Assembly: GCF_020564565.1 (NCBI RefSeq) | Contig: NZ_JAJCTD010000003.1 | Span: forward strand, 310,001-374,000 | Source: Rhodobacter sp. Har01 | GTDB lineage: Bacteria > Pseudomonadota > Alphaproteobacteria > Rhodobacterales > Rhodobacteraceae | Direction: 5' to 3' | Length of the DNA stretch: 64,000 bases | Shown: positions 9,616 to 18,668 of the stretch, one piece after another | Numbering within the stretch: the stretch's first letter is position 1 | Layout of the letters: the number at the start of each line of letters is the position of its first letter | Position numbers and translations under genes: made by a program | Notes under the pieces: generated by a model | What the model saw: the letters and a program-made list of their open reading frames with translations, nothing else | The model's database searches: none | Told to the model about the DNA's origin: nothing

Positions 9616-10014
9616 TCAGGCGGTGACGTCCTGGCTGTCAAGGATCACCACCCCGTCGATCCGCCAGCCTTCCGGCGTCTCGACCATCTCATAGCCCAGG
9701 ACGTGCACCCGCCCCGCGCCATCGGTGATCTGCACCTTCTGCCACAGCTGGCCGTCGCGGTCCTCAAGACCCAGCATCCGCACCTCGGCCGGGCGATGCA
9801 CCATCGGATATCCCTGCACCACCATCCGGCCGAACCTTTCGGACGTGCCGAACATCGTCTGGATGCCGGGGCTGGCATAGCTGAAGGCGGTGGCGAAGTC
9901 GTCTTGTCGGAAGGCGTCGATCTGGGCGCGGATAGTGCCCTCGATCGGCGCCTCCTGCGCGGCGGCGGGCAGGGCCAAGGTCAGGATCAGGGCGGCGACA
10001 CGGGCAAGGCGCAT
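9616..10014 (-). CDS. Secreted DUF4864 protein
   Basis: A 132-residue periplasmic protein of unknown function. The ATG at 10014 is preferred because GGAGG lies eight bases upstream and a clean Sec signal peptide (MRLARVAALILTLALPAAAQ) begins there; an in-frame TTG 24 bases earlier adds a polar tail. The mature part resembles DUF4864 (AFRQDDFATAFSYASPGIQ, VVQGYPMVHRPAEV, YEMVETPEGWRIDGV), a cystatin/NTF2-like fold in my recollection. It diverges from the alpha/beta hydrolase gene at 10169 with 154 bp between them. Confidence 0.82.
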   Translation of the reverse strand: MRLARVAALILTLALPAAAQEAPIEGTIRAQIDAFRQDDFATAFSYASPGIQTMFGTSERFGRMVVQGYPMVHRPAEVRMLGLEDRDGQLWQKVQITDGAGRVHVLGYEMVETPEGWRIDGVVILDSQDVTA

Positions 10015-10168
10015 GGGGCGGGCCTCCGGGCTGGACAAGGGTCAGCTAGCGCCCCCGCCCCGCCCGTCAACGCCCCCCCCGTCAACGCCTGCCCGCCAAC
10101 GCCTACTTGACAGCTCCCCGCCCGCCGCGCTGTCCTTGGGCTTTCCCAAGCCTGAAGGAACCCCCGCC

Positions 10169-11032
10169 ATGCGCGCCGCCCTTTGCCTGCTTGCCGCCCT
10201 TGCCGCCGCCGCCCCTGCTCTGGCCCAGTCGGAAGAGACGGTGACCATCGACACCCCCCTCGGCCCGGTGATCGGCACGCTGGAAACCCCGGCCGGCGAC
10301 CCCGCGCCGGTGGTTCTGCTGTTGCACGGCTTCACCGGCAGCCGGGACGAGTTGCCCGTCGCCGGCACCGAAGAGGGCGTGTTTTCCCGCACCGCCCGCA
10401 CGCTGGCCGAACAGGGCATCGCCTCGCTGCGGATCGACTTCCGCGGTTCGGGCGAAAGCCCCGGCGCCTTTGCCGACACCACCTTCGAAGGCCAGGTGGC
10501 CGACGGCCTGGCCGCGCTGGCCTGGGTGCAGGCGAACCCCGCCGTCGACGGCCAGCGCCTTGCCGTCCTGGGCTGGAGCCAGGGCGGCCTTGTCGCCACC
10601 GCCGTCGCCGGCCGGTCCGACACGCCCGATGCGCTGGTGCTGTGGGCCGCCGTGGCCGACCCGAAGGAAAGCTTCGGCGGCATCCTCGGGGCCGAGACCC
10701 TGGCCGCGGGCCTGGCCGCCGGCGATGCGCCGATTCCGGTCAAGCTGCCCTGGGCCGAAATCCAGCTGAAACGCGGCTTCTTCGAGGGCATCCAGAGCTT
10801 TGACCCCAAGGCCGAGCTCGCCGGCTACGCCGGGCCGCTGTTCGTGGCCCACGGCACGCAGGACACCACCGTCCTGCCCCACGCCGCCGACGATTTCCTT
10901 GCCGCGCATGACGGGCAAGAGGTGAAGTGGACCGCCGAGATGGACCACGTCTTCAACGCCTTCACCGGCCCCGACACGCTGGACCAGATGCTGGGCGAAA
11001 CCATCGGCTTCCTGAAGCCGCACCTCCAGTAA
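10169..11032 (+). CDS. Periplasmic alpha/beta hydrolase (serine esterase family)
   Basis: A 287-residue hydrolase with a Sec signal peptide (MRAALCLLAALAAAAPALAQ). ATG 10169 follows a GAAGGAA site. The alpha/beta-hydrolase landmarks are in order: oxyanion loop LLHGFTGSRDE, RIDFRGSGESPG, nucleophile elbow GWSQGG, the late acidic strand VAHGTQDTTV, and catalytic His in EMDHVFNAF. The sequence is closest to the group that cleaves short acyl esters (acetyl xylan or cinnamoyl esterase-like), but the substrate is not determinable. It converges with lysK, with a double-hairpin repeat between the two stops. Confidence 0.88.
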   Translation: MRAALCLLAALAAAAPALAQSEETVTIDTPLGPVIGTLETPAGDPAPVVLLLHGFTGSRDELPVAGTEEGVFSRTARTLAEQGIASLRIDFRGSGESPGAFADTTFEGQVADGLAALAWVQANPAVDGQRLAVLGWSQGGLVATAVAGRSDTPDALVLWAAVADPKESFGGILGAETLAAGLAAGDAPIPVKLPWAEIQLKRGFFEGIQSFDPKAELAGYAGPLFVAHGTQDTTVLPHAADDFLAAHDGQEVKWTAEMDHVFNAFTGPDTLDQMLGETIGFLKPHLQ

Positions 11033-11042
11033 ACCCGGGCGC

Positions 11043-11090
11043 CGATTTCCGAAGTCGGAAATCGTGGACGGAATTCGTCTTCGAATTCCG
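11043..11090. repeat. Double-hairpin intergenic repeat, copy 2 (inverted orientation)
   Basis: Here the order is reversed: the CGATTTCCGA/TCGGAAATCG hairpin at 11043-11064 comes first, then TGGAC, then the GGAATTCG/CGAATTCC hairpin at 11070-11089. It lies between the convergent hydrolase and lysK genes, where it could end both transcripts. Confidence 0.85.
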
Positions 11091-11120
11091 TATCCCGAAG
11101 TCGCGCAATGGGGGGGTGCG

Positions 11121-12704
11121 TCAGGCCCCGACCAGCTCGCCCTTCAGCGCGCGGGCGATCAGCGCCTCGGTCTCGGCCACGCCGTACAGCGCGATGAAGC
11201 CGCCGAAGCGCGGGCCTTCGCTGGCGCCCAGCAGCACCTCGTAGAGGGCCTTGAACCAGTCGCGCAGCGGCTCGAACCCGTGGTCCTTGCCCACCGCATA
11301 GACCACCGCCTGCAAGGCCTCGGGGTCATGGGTGCCTTCCCAGACCGCCAGCCGCGCCCGCAGGTCCTCGATCGCCGCGCGCTCGCGCTCGTCGGGCAGG
11401 CGGAAAGCGCGAGTGGGGGCGATCTTGTCGGCAAAGTAGCGCACCGCAAAGCCGGCGGCGGCGTCCAGGTCGGGGTGCGTCTCGGGGCTGGCCTCGGGCG
11501 CATAGGCCTTGATGTAACCCCACAGCCCGCGGGCATTCTTGGCGCCCGACACCGAGGCCAGGTTCAGCAGCATCGCAAACGGCACCACCATGTGCGACGC
11601 CGGCGGCTTGCCGTTGTGGATGTGCCAGACCGGGTTGTTGACGCGGGCCTCCAGCTCCTGCTCGGGGAAGGCCTTCAGTTGCTGGTGATACTCGTCCACC
11701 GCCTTGGGGATCACGTCCCACCACAGCCGCTTGGCGGTCTTGGGCTTCTGGTACATGAAGTAGCTGAGGGATTCCGTCGCCGCATAGGTCAGCCATTCGT
11801 CGATGGTCAGGCCGTTGCCCTTGGACTTGCTGATCTTCTGCCCCTCGAAATCCAGGAACAGCTCATAGGTGAAGTGGTTGGGCTTGCGGCCGCCCAGCAC
11901 CTCGCAGATGCCGTCGTAGATCGGCGTGTTGGTGCTGTGGTCCTTGCCGTACATCTCGAAGTCGACGTCCAGCGCGGCCCAGCGGGCGCCGAAATCGGGC
12001 TTCCACTGCAGCTTCACATGCCCGCCGGTGACCGGCAGCGTCCATTCGCGGCCCGTCTCGTCATCGAAGGTGATGGTGTGGTTCACCTTGTCGATGTGCT
12101 TCATCGGCACATACAGAACGCGCCCCGTCTCGGGGTGGATCGGCAGGAAGCAGGAATAGGTCTGCTGGCGCTCCTCGCGCAAGCTGGCAAGCATGATCTC
12201 CATGATCTGCTCGTAGCGTTCGGCGGCCAGCCGCAGCGTGTCGTCGAAGCGGCCCGACTTGTAGAACTCGGTCGCCGAGAAGAACTCATACTCGAAACCG
12301 AAGGTGTCCAGGAACCGCCGCAGCATGGCGTTGTTGTGGGCGCCGAAGCTTTCGAACTCGCCATAGGGGTCGGGCACCGATGTCAGCGGCTTCTGCATGT
12401 GCTGGCGCAGCATCTCTTGCTGCGGAACGTTCTCGGGCACCTTGCGCATGCCGTCGACGTCGTCGGAAAAGCAGATCAGCCGCGTCGGGATATCGCTGAT
12501 GATCTCGAACGCCCGGCGGATCATCGTCGTGCGCGCCACCTCGCCGAAGGTGCCGATATGCGGCAGGCCCGAGGGGCCGTAGCCGGTCTCGAACAGCACA
12601 TAGCCCTTGGCCGGGTCCTTGCCGCCATAGCGTTTCAAGACCGCGCGCGCCTCTTCGAACGGCCAGGCCTTCGATTTCATCGCAGCGTCGCGGAGCGCGG
12701 TCAT
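11121..12704 (-). CDS. lysK: Lysyl-tRNA synthetase, class I
   Basis: Charges tRNA-Lys in the cytosol, using the archaeal-type class I enzyme typical of many alphaproteobacteria in place of class II LysS. It has 527 aa from ATG 12704, which has an AAAGGA site eight bases upstream; the longer open frame to 13247 overlaps the divergent TerB-like gene and is not coding. The Rossmann signature appears as [13 protein letters not shown] and the KMSKS equivalent as KISKSKGN. The C-terminal half is helical, as in the family. The gene is monocistronic, between convergent and divergent neighbours. Confidence 0.96.
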   Translation of the reverse strand: MTALRDAAMKSKAWPFEEARAVLKRYGGKDPAKGYVLFETGYGPSGLPHIGTFGEVARTTMIRRAFEIISDIPTRLICFSDDVDGMRKVPENVPQQEMLRQHMQKPLTSVPDPYGEFESFGAHNNAMLRRFLDTFGFEYEFFSATEFYKSGRFDDTLRLAAERYEQIMEIMLASLREERQQTYSCFLPIHPETGRVLYVPMKHIDKVNHTITFDDETGREWTLPVTGGHVKLQWKPDFGARWAALDVDFEMYGKDHSTNTPIYDGICEVLGGRKPNHFTYELFLDFEGQKISKSKGNGLTIDEWLTYAATESLSYFMYQKPKTAKRLWWDVIPKAVDEYHQQLKAFPEQELEARVNNPVWHIHNGKPPASHMVVPFAMLLNLASVSGAKNARGLWGYIKAYAPEASPETHPDLDAAAGFAVRYFADKIAPTRAFRLPDERERAAIEDLRARLAVWEGTHDPEALQAVVYAVGKDHGFEPLRDWFKALYEVLLGASEGPRFGGFIALYGVAETEALIARALKGELVGA

Positions 12705-12821
12705 GGAGGGAATCCTTTGCGGGCGGGCCGGAAACCCCTTGTCCCCGGCCTGCCGTCCTCTATTGCCGTGGCCCCGCCCCGTCAATAATCTCCGCCCCGC
12801 AATGCCCTGAAGGAGCCGACC

Positions 12822-13241
12822 ATGACCGATACCGCGCCGATGTCGCCGCAAGATGCCCTGGTGGCGGTGATGGTGGCCTGCTCGGCGGCCGACCAGAACA
12901 TGCGCACCGCCGAACTGGTGGCCATCCAGCGGGTGGTGAACCACATGCCGGTCTTCGCCAGCTACGACGCCGACCGCATCCGCCGCGTCAGCCAGACCGT
13001 GTTCGACCTGTTCGAGGAAGAAGACGGCCTCGACGCCCTGTTCGGACTGATCCGCGGGGCCCTGCCCGAGCGGCTGTTCGAGACGGCCTATGCGCTGGCC
13101 TGCGATGTGGTGACGGCGGATGGCAAGCATTCCCAGGAGGAGCTGCGGATGCTGGAAGAGGTGCGCGAAGAGCTGAAGATCGACCACCTGCATGCCGCGG
13201 CCATCGAATGGGGCGCGCGGGTGCGGCACATGATGCCCTGA
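12822..13241 (+). CDS. TerB-like (tellurite resistance TerB superfamily) protein
   Basis: A 139-residue helical, soluble, acidic protein with the TerB-superfamily pattern: two repeats around [21 protein letters not shown] and [16 protein letters not shown], each holding the acidic residues that in this fold bind a metal ion. A strong AAGGAG site precedes ATG 12822. No other ter genes are nearby, so a tellurite phenotype should not be assumed; stand-alone members are common and poorly characterised. It converges with the carboxypeptidase gene across a double-hairpin repeat. Confidence 0.85.
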   Translation: MTDTAPMSPQDALVAVMVACSAADQNMRTAELVAIQRVVNHMPVFASYDADRIRRVSQTVFDLFEEEDGLDALFGLIRGALPERLFETAYALACDVVTADGKHSQEELRMLEEVREELKIDHLHAAAIEWGARVRHMMP

Positions 13242-13259
13242 GCGCAAACCGTGGCAGAC

Positions 13260-13306
13260 GGAATTCGAAGTCGAATTCCGTGCACGATTTCCGACTTCGG
13301 AAATCG
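13260..13306. repeat. Double-hairpin intergenic repeat, copy 3 (CGAAGTCG type)
   Basis: This is the best-formed copy: hairpin 1 GGAATTCGA-AG-TCGAATTCC (13260-13279), the CGTGCACG link, and hairpin 2 CGATTTCCGA-CT-TCGGAAATCG (13285-13306). It sits between convergent genes, 19 bases past the TerB-like stop and 23 bases past the dacB stop. Confidence 0.88.
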
Positions 13307-13328
13307 CCTGCTTCCCCGGCCGCCCGGC

Positions 13329-14789
13329 TTAGCCGTAAAGCGTCGCCCAGCGGCTGATCAACTGCCCTTGCATCCGGCGCGCGCGCTTGGTCCAGCCTTC
13401 GGCGCCGGGCGGATCTTCGCGCTCGGCTGCGGGCACGGCGTCGCGGCGGGCAGGATCGCCCGAGAAGATGGCAAAGACCATCTCCCGCCCACTGGGCGGC
13501 ACGATGTGCCCGGCCAGGCCCGAGACGAAGTTCAGCGTGCCGGATTTCGCCAGAACCGTCACCGGGTGCCCCTCGATCACGCGGCCCTTGTCGTCCTTCA
13601 TGCCGACGTCGCGCAGGATCGGTCGCAACCCCCGCCGCCGGGCGTGATCGGCCAGCAGCACCTTGACCATGTCGGAAGCGGTGATCCGTGAGTCACCGCC
13701 CAGCCCCGAATGATCGGCAAAGCGGGCGCCAATGCCAAAGGCGGTCTGCGCCCAGGCCGTCATCGTCGCCGCAGAGGACGCCAGCCCCCCCGCCCCGCTG
13801 GCCGCCAGACCGCTGCATTCCGCGGTCAGGTTGGTCGAGAACTTCAGCATGTCGCGCAGCACGTCCGGCAGCGCTTCGCTATCCACCCGGCCGATCTCGC
13901 TGCCCTGCGGCAAGGCGATGACTGGCGCGGCCGGCGGCAACTCGATGCCCTGCGCGCGGGCCAGCGTGCGGAAGACTTCGGCCACATAGACCCCGGGCAG
14001 ACGCACTGGCAACCACCGGCTGCCGCCCTTGCCCAGCGCCGCCGAGGCCACCGTCCAGTCCTCGTGATCCGGGCCGCGGTCATAGGTGAACAGCGGGGTC
14101 TCGCGGCGGGCGACCGACATCCGGGCCATCTGCACCAGCGGCAGAAAGCGCTCGCCGCGCGCATCCATCTGCACTGCCCAGTCGTCGCCGGCCTGCTTCC
14201 ACTCGAAGTTCACCCGGTTGAAGTTCAGGCAAAGGCCGGAAATCGCCGGGTTGTAGCCGACATGCACCGGCTGATCGTCCGAGACGCGGTCCAGCGCCGG
14301 CAACGCCTGTTCCCAAAACAGCAATGCGCCCGTGACGCCACGCAGGCCGGCGGCCGCCAGCCGCTCCACCAGGTTGCCCAATTGGTCGGTCTGCAAGGTT
14401 GCGTCGCCGCCGCCCGCCAGCACCAGGTCGCCCTGCACGATGCCGCCAATGATCGGACCCGTCGCCAGCACCCGTGTCGCGAAGCGGTGCCCCGACCCCA
14501 GCCGCTCCAGCGCGTAGAGCGCGGTCACCGCCTTGGCGACCGAGGCCGGCGGCAACGGCGCCTCGGCCGACCTCGCCTCCAGCACCACGCCGGTTGCCGC
14601 GTCGGCCAGCACATAGGCCACCGTGCCGCCCAGCTCGGCCGCGGCAATCAGGCGTTCGGCGCCGGCCGGGGCCGCCGCCGGCCAACCGCCCCGCGGCACC
14701 GGCCGGGGCGAACGCTCGATGACCTCGGCCAGCCCCGGAAAAGCCGCCCCGGCCAGAACCCCCGCCAACACGCCGCGCCGCGAAATCAC
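13329..14789 (-). CDS. dacB: D-Ala-D-Ala carboxypeptidase/endopeptidase (PBP4-type, peptidase S13)
   Basis: Periplasmic penicillin-binding protein that trims or cleaves peptidoglycan cross-links; 486 aa from a proposed GTG start at 14789. That start gives a twin-arginine-like export signal (ISRRGVLAGVLAGAAFPGLA) and has GGAG eight bases ahead. The frame stays open further upstream to a TTG at 14891, through a 12-base tandem repeat that would encode a GDSG/RDSG tail, so the start is uncertain. The three active-site motifs are present: SVAK (S83, K86), STN near residue 350, and KSGT near residue 420. The large insert between the first two is typical of class C PBP4 proteins. Confidence 0.9.
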   Translation of the reverse strand: MISRRGVLAGVLAGAAFPGLAEVIERSPRPVPRGGWPAAAPAGAERLIAAAELGGTVAYVLADAATGVVLEARSAEAPLPPASVAKAVTALYALERLGSGHRFATRVLATGPIIGGIVQGDLVLAGGGDATLQTDQLGNLVERLAAAGLRGVTGALLFWEQALPALDRVSDDQPVHVGYNPAISGLCLNFNRVNFEWKQAGDDWAVQMDARGERFLPLVQMARMSVARRETPLFTYDRGPDHEDWTVASAALGKGGSRWLPVRLPGVYVAEVFRTLARAQGIELPPAAPVIALPQGSEIGRVDSEALPDVLRDMLKFSTNLTAECSGLAASGAGGLASSAATMTAWAQTAFGIGARFADHSGLGGDSRITASDMVKVLLADHARRRGLRPILRDVGMKDDKGRVIEGHPVTVLAKSGTLNFVSGLAGHIVPPSGREMVFAIFSGDPARRDAVPAAEREDPPGAEGWTKRARRMQGQLISRWATLYG

Positions 14790-14790
14790 A

Positions 14791-14838
14791 CCCGAATCTC
14801 CACCCGAATCTCTGCCCGAATCTCTGCCCGTATCCCCG
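14791..14838. repeat. 12-base tandem repeat, four copies
   Basis: Units CCCGAATCTCCA, CCCGAATCTCTG, CCCGAATCTCTG and CCCGTATCCCCG run head to tail immediately upstream of the proposed dacB start. On the dacB strand, in frame, they would read GDTG-RDSG-RDSG-GDSG, so they either lie in the leader or form a short N-terminal repeat. Confidence 0.85.
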
Positions 14839-14952
14839 ATGGAACACCCCTTTCGGCATACTCGATTCGGGGAATTCCGCCAGCCCCGCAAACCCGACCC
14901 GGGTCAGAGGGGGGCGCTGCCCCCGTCTTCGCGAAGGCGCGAAGACTCCCCC

Positions 14953-15016
14953 GGGATATTTTTTGCAGAGAGGAAGGCAGGGGCACGCGTCTGCCTTCCT
15001 CTCTGGGAAAATATCC
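14953..15016. terminator. Long AT-tipped inverted repeat, copy 1
   Basis: Arms GGGATATTTTTTGCAGAGAG.. and ..CTCTCTGGGAAAATATCCC extend to about 27 bases each around a short GC loop. The repeat lies between nadD and dacB. A small GC hairpin (GTCTTCGCG/CGCGAAGAC) precedes it. Similar repeats sit at 31982, 37621 and 62929, always outside genes and at gene ends, so a transcription-terminator role (possibly bidirectional) is likely. Confidence 0.7.
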
Positions 15017-15070
15017 CCGCCGGAGGCCCCGGCCAGTGCCAGGAGCCAAGGCCCGGAGAGGGCGTCGCGC

Positions 15071-15161
15071 CGATGCCGGGCGGCCGAGCCGGTTGGCGCG
15101 CTTGCGCGCCAGAGGCGAGAGACAAGGCGTGCGGACGCGCTTTCGCGGACGCTCCGCCGGA
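15071..15161. repeat. GC-rich 3'-end repeat downstream of nadD (related to 32093-32175)
   Basis: This begins GATGCCGGGCGGCCGAGCC, contains the hairpin GCGCGC-TTGC-GCGCGC-like stem, and continues AGAGGCGAGAGACAAGG up to the nadD stop codon. Nearly the same sequence occurs downstream of the SRAP gene. The rest of the 14790-15161 gap consists of this element, the AT-tipped inverted repeat and the 12-base repeats; no gene is seen. Confidence 0.7.
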
Positions 15162-15758
15162 TCACCGCCGCCAGCCGCCCCGCGCGCGGATTTCTGTCGA
15201 TGACGCATCGTGCATCGGCAGGTTCACGAAGACCCAGGCCGGGGCCTTGCGCCGCGCTAGGTTCTCGCCCCGGTGAACCCGGTTGCCGCGGAAGATCTGT
15301 GCCGCCACCGACAGGCGCGCCTTCAGCCCCGAGCCGGGCCGGGCCAGCACACCCACCGCCACCAGGGCCATGATCTCGCGCCAGCGGCCCCATTTGTGGA
15401 ACTGCACCAGATTGTCGGCCCCCATGAGCCAGACGAAGGCCACCCCCGGATAGATCGCCTGCAGGCGCTTCACCGTGTCGGCGGTGTAGACCGTGCCCAG
15501 CCGCGCCTCGAGGTCGGTGACCACCACCCGGGGGTGCCGCATCAGCGCCCGCGCATGCGCCAGCCTGTCGGCCATCGGCGCCGGCTGGCGGGCTTTCAGC
15601 GGGTTGCCGGGCGAGACCAGCCACCACACCCGGTCGATCCCCATCCGCTTCAGCGCCTCGCGCGTGACATGCACATGCCCCTCATGCGCCGGGTCGAACG
15701 ACCCGCCCAAGAGGCCGATGACCATCCCGCGCCGCGCCACTGGAAATCCTGCAGGCAT
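15162..15758 (-). CDS. nadD: Nicotinate-nucleotide adenylyltransferase
   Basis: Cytosolic NAD biosynthesis enzyme that adenylates nicotinate mononucleotide; 198 aa. The nucleotidyltransferase signature [14 protein letters not shown] lies near residue 18, with SPGNPLK, the [14 protein letters not shown] core, and the C-terminal SSTEIR. ATG 15758 has a GGAGG site six bases upstream; a second in-frame ATG 11 codons later would also keep the whole domain. In many alphaproteobacteria nadD sits with proA and rsfS; here the upstream neighbour is the divergent ettA. Confidence 0.95.
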   Translation of the reverse strand: MPAGFPVARRGMVIGLLGGSFDPAHEGHVHVTREALKRMGIDRVWWLVSPGNPLKARQPAPMADRLAHARALMRHPRVVVTDLEARLGTVYTADTVKRLQAIYPGVAFVWLMGADNLVQFHKWGRWREIMALVAVGVLARPGSGLKARLSVAAQIFRGNRVHRGENLARRKAPAWVFVNLPMHDASSTEIRARGGWRR

Positions 15759-15977
15759 CCCGTTCCTCCGCCCTCACGGCCATGTGACCCGAAACCGCTA
15801 ACACCTACAATGGCTTGCCGCAGGACACCCGGCCAGACCGGGCGAGGACGCCGGATTTCCGGCCCATCATCCCCCAGGCCCGATCCATGCCCGGCCGACC
15901 GCGCCACGCGCTCTGACCGTTGCAGCGCCGCCGCCGGCCCGCTACATGCACGGCAACCCGCGACAAGGAGCACCCGC

Positions 15978-17633
15978 ATGGCCAGCTACCAGTACGTCTA
16001 TCACATGGACGGCGTCTCCAAGACCTATCCCGGCGGCAAGAAGGTGTTCGAGAACATCCGCCTCAACTTCCTGCCCGGGGTGAAGATCGGCGTCGTCGGC
16101 GTCAACGGCTCGGGCAAGTCGTCGCTCCTGCGGGTCATGGCCGGCTGGGACAAGGACTTCACCGGAGAGGCCTGGGCCGCCAAGGGCGCCACCGTCGGCT
16201 ACCTGCCCCAGGAACCGCAGCTGGACGAGGCGCTGAACGTCCGCGGCAACGTGATGGAGGGGGTCAAGGCCAAGCAGGCCAAGCTTGACCGCTACAACGA
16301 ACTGGCGATGAACTACTCCGACGACACCGCCGAGGAAATGTCGGCCCTGCAAGACCAGATCGACGCCGAGAACCTGTGGGATCTCGACAGCCAGGTCGAC
16401 GTCGCGATGGAGGCCTTGCGCTGCCCGCCCGACGATGCCGACGTCACCACCCTGTCCGGCGGCGAAAAGCGCCGCGTCGCGCTGTGCAAGCTCTTGCTCG
16501 AAGCGCCCGACATGCTGCTGCTCGACGAACCGACCAACCACCTCGATGCCGAAACCATCGCCTGGCTGCAAAAGCACCTGATCGAATACAAGGGCACCAT
16601 CCTGATCGTCACCCACGACCGCTATTTCCTGGATGACATCACCAGCTGGATTCTGGAACTCGACCGCGGCCGCGGCATTCCCTACGAAGGCAATTACTCG
16701 GCCTGGCTGGAACAGAAGGCCAAGCGTCTGGCGCAAGAGGCGCGCGAGGATCGCTCCACGCAAAAGACCCTGGAACGAGAGCTGGAGTGGATTCGCGCCG
16801 GCGCCAAGGCCCGGCAGGCCAAGCAGAAGGCCCGGATCAACGCCTATGAGGAAATGGCCTCGAAATCCGAGCGGGAAAAGATCGCCACCGCGCAGATCAT
16901 CATCCCCAACGGCCCGCGTCTGGGCGGCAAGGTGATCGAGGTGGAAAACCTCGCCAAGCACTACGCCGACAAGCAGTTGATCGAGGGCCTTTCCTTCGCC
17001 CTGCCCCCCGGCGGCATCGTCGGCGTGATCGGCCCCAACGGCGCCGGCAAATCGACCCTGTTCCGCATGCTGACCGGGCAGGAACAGCCCGACAGCGGCA
17101 CCATCACCCTGGGCGACACGGTGAAACTGGCCTACGTCGACCAGTCGCGCGATTCGCTCAACCCCAACAAGACGGTGTGGGAGGAAATCTCCGACGGGCT
17201 GGAAATCCTGGAACTCGGCGACGCCACGATGAACAGCCGCGCCTATTGCGGGGCGTTCAACTTCAAGGGCGGCGACCAGCAGAAGAAGGTCGGCCTGTTG
17301 TCAGGCGGCGAACGCAACCGCGTCCACCTGGCCAAACTCCTGCGCGCCGGCGGCAACGTGCTTCTGCTCGACGAACCCACCAACGACCTCGACGTCGAAA
17401 CCCTGCAAGCCCTTGAGGCCGCCCTGGAAGACTTCGCCGGCTGCGCCGTGATCATCAGCCACGACCGCTTCTTCCTCGACCGCCTCTGCACGCATATCCT
17501 TGCGTTTGAAGGCGACGCGAAAGTGGAATGGTTCGAGGGCAACTTCGAGGCCTACGAGGAAGACAAGGTGCGGCGTCTGGGCCCGGATTCGATCGAGCCG
17601 AAGCGGGTGAAGTACAAGAAGTTCACGAGGTGA
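15978..17633 (+). CDS. ettA: Energy-dependent translational throttle protein EttA (ABC-F)
   Basis: Ribosome-associated ABC-F ATPase without membrane domains that gates entry into elongation according to the ATP/ADP ratio; 551 aa, the EttA length. The first ATPase domain has GVNGSGKSS and LSGGEKRRVALCKLL, with LLLDEPTNHLD. A charged linker arm (about residues 240-310) separates it from the second domain, with GPNGAGKST, LLSGGERNRVHLAKLL and LLLDEPTNDLD. ATG 15978 follows AAGGAG. The open frame to 15273 upstream is shadow sequence over nadD. The stop codon is four bases before the PIN gene start. Confidence 0.95.
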   Translation: MASYQYVYHMDGVSKTYPGGKKVFENIRLNFLPGVKIGVVGVNGSGKSSLLRVMAGWDKDFTGEAWAAKGATVGYLPQEPQLDEALNVRGNVMEGVKAKQAKLDRYNELAMNYSDDTAEEMSALQDQIDAENLWDLDSQVDVAMEALRCPPDDADVTTLSGGEKRRVALCKLLLEAPDMLLLDEPTNHLDAETIAWLQKHLIEYKGTILIVTHDRYFLDDITSWILELDRGRGIPYEGNYSAWLEQKAKRLAQEAREDRSTQKTLERELEWIRAGAKARQAKQKARINAYEEMASKSEREKIATAQIIIPNGPRLGGKVIEVENLAKHYADKQLIEGLSFALPPGGIVGVIGPNGAGKSTLFRMLTGQEQPDSGTITLGDTVKLAYVDQSRDSLNPNKTVWEEISDGLEILELGDATMNSRAYCGAFNFKGGDQQKKVGLLSGGERNRVHLAKLLRAGGNVLLLDEPTNDLDVETLQALEAALEDFAGCAVIISHDRFFLDRLCTHILAFEGDAKVEWFEGNFEAYEEDKVRRLGPDSIEPKRVKYKKFTR

Positions 17634-17637
17634 GGGG

Positions 17638-18618
17638 ATGTCTCACGCCCTATTCTTGGACGCCAATGTCTTCCTGTCCTTCTACGCTTTTGGAAAGGAT
17701 GATTTGGAGGAAATGGCGAAAGTCGTCAAACTGATTGGCGATGAGGAAATAACGCTCCATACGAACACACACTTGGAGTCTGAGATCAGACGAAATCGTG
17801 AAGGAAAGATCGGCGAGGCCTTTTCAAGCATAAAATCGTTGAGCTTCTCAAGAGAGTACCCACACTACTTCAATGACTACCCAGAACTTGGTCAGATTAG
17901 AACAAAGCTGAAGGAAGTTTCGCTGCTCCACTCCAAGCTAGTAGACCAAGCTCGGAAGGACATTGAGTCAAGATCATTGCGTGCAGATCATTTAATAGAA
18001 GGCCTTCTCAAGCTTGGCACCCGGGATGACGTATCCAATCTTGAAGTTGAAGCCGCTTTGCGTCGGTGCGATTTAGGTGAGCCGCCGGGCAAGAAGGGTT
18101 CAATTGGAGATGCAATCCACTGGCTGAGCCTTTTAAAGAAGCCTGTCCACGCCATTTCTATTGTTTCTTTAGATTCAGATTTCTCAAATCCCCTTGACCC
18201 GCTGAAGATCAACCCATTTCTTGGGGATGAATGGAAGCGTGTGAAGAAATTCGGCCAACCTCACCTCTATCGATCACTTTCAGACTATTTCAAAGCACAA
18301 TTTCCAAAGATCACACTTTCGGATGAGTTTGAGAAAGATGAGCTCGTCAAGAAGCTGGTCCAATCAGCGAATTTCTCCGAAACCCATCAAATCATAGAGC
18401 GACTTACGCCGTTTTCGAGCTTCACGAAGGCACAAGTCCGAGGGCTATTCAACGCTCTGCTCCAGAATACGCAAGTGGGTTGGATCGCCACAGATCCGGA
18501 TGTGAAAGACTTCTACTTGACCCTAAGGGGTCAAGCCGTTCACCTCGATGGTCGTGAACTCAGGGCTGCTTCTGAGCTATTGGAAGTGCACGAAGACTAT
18601 TTTGACATTCCATTCTGA
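17638..18618 (+). CDS. PIN-domain protein, AT-rich, probably acquired
   Basis: A 326-residue soluble protein with an N-terminal PIN-like nuclease domain. D8 (LFLDANVF), E47/E49 (THLESEIRR), D158 (IGDAIHW) and D179/D181 (LDSDF) are spaced as the acidic metal cluster of PIN RNases, most like the larger DUF4935-type PIN proteins. The last 110 residues form a separate helical domain that I do not recognise. Base composition is strikingly AT-rich next to all its neighbours, with codons such as AAA, AGA and TTA, which argues for horizontal transfer. It starts four bases after the ettA stop with GAGGGG as ribosome site, so it is read through from ettA. No antitoxin gene is adjacent. Likely role: RNA cleavage, perhaps in defence or stress. 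Confidence 0.75.
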   Translation: MSHALFLDANVFLSFYAFGKDDLEEMAKVVKLIGDEEITLHTNTHLESEIRRNREGKIGEAFSSIKSLSFSREYPHYFNDYPELGQIRTKLKEVSLLHSKLVDQARKDIESRSLRADHLIEGLLKLGTRDDVSNLEVEAALRRCDLGEPPGKKGSIGDAIHWLSLLKKPVHAISIVSLDSDFSNPLDPLKINPFLGDEWKRVKKFGQPHLYRSLSDYFKAQFPKITLSDEFEKDELVKKLVQSANFSETHQIIERLTPFSSFTKAQVRGLFNALLQNTQVGWIATDPDVKDFYLTLRGQAVHLDGRELRAASELLEVHEDYFDIPF

Positions 18619-18668
18619 CGAAGGACAGTTTTAGTGGTCCTTGGTCGCATCTGAACATGCACCCCCCG

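Noticed and set aside
12822..13241. Tellurite resistance operon
   Set aside because: Only a single TerB-like domain is present; no terZ, terC, terD or associated genes are nearby.
14791..14838. Short direct repeats as a possible CRISPR
   Set aside because: The 12-base units have no spacers and there are no cas genes; the same holds for the repeats at 55063-55134.
13329..15627. 515-codon minus-strand frame at 14080-15627 as a separate protein
   Set aside because: It is a shifted-frame shadow across dacB and nadD without family features.
17638..18618. Toxin-antitoxin pair
   Set aside because: No small antitoxin reading frame is found on either side; the upstream neighbour is ettA and the downstream DNA is non-coding.
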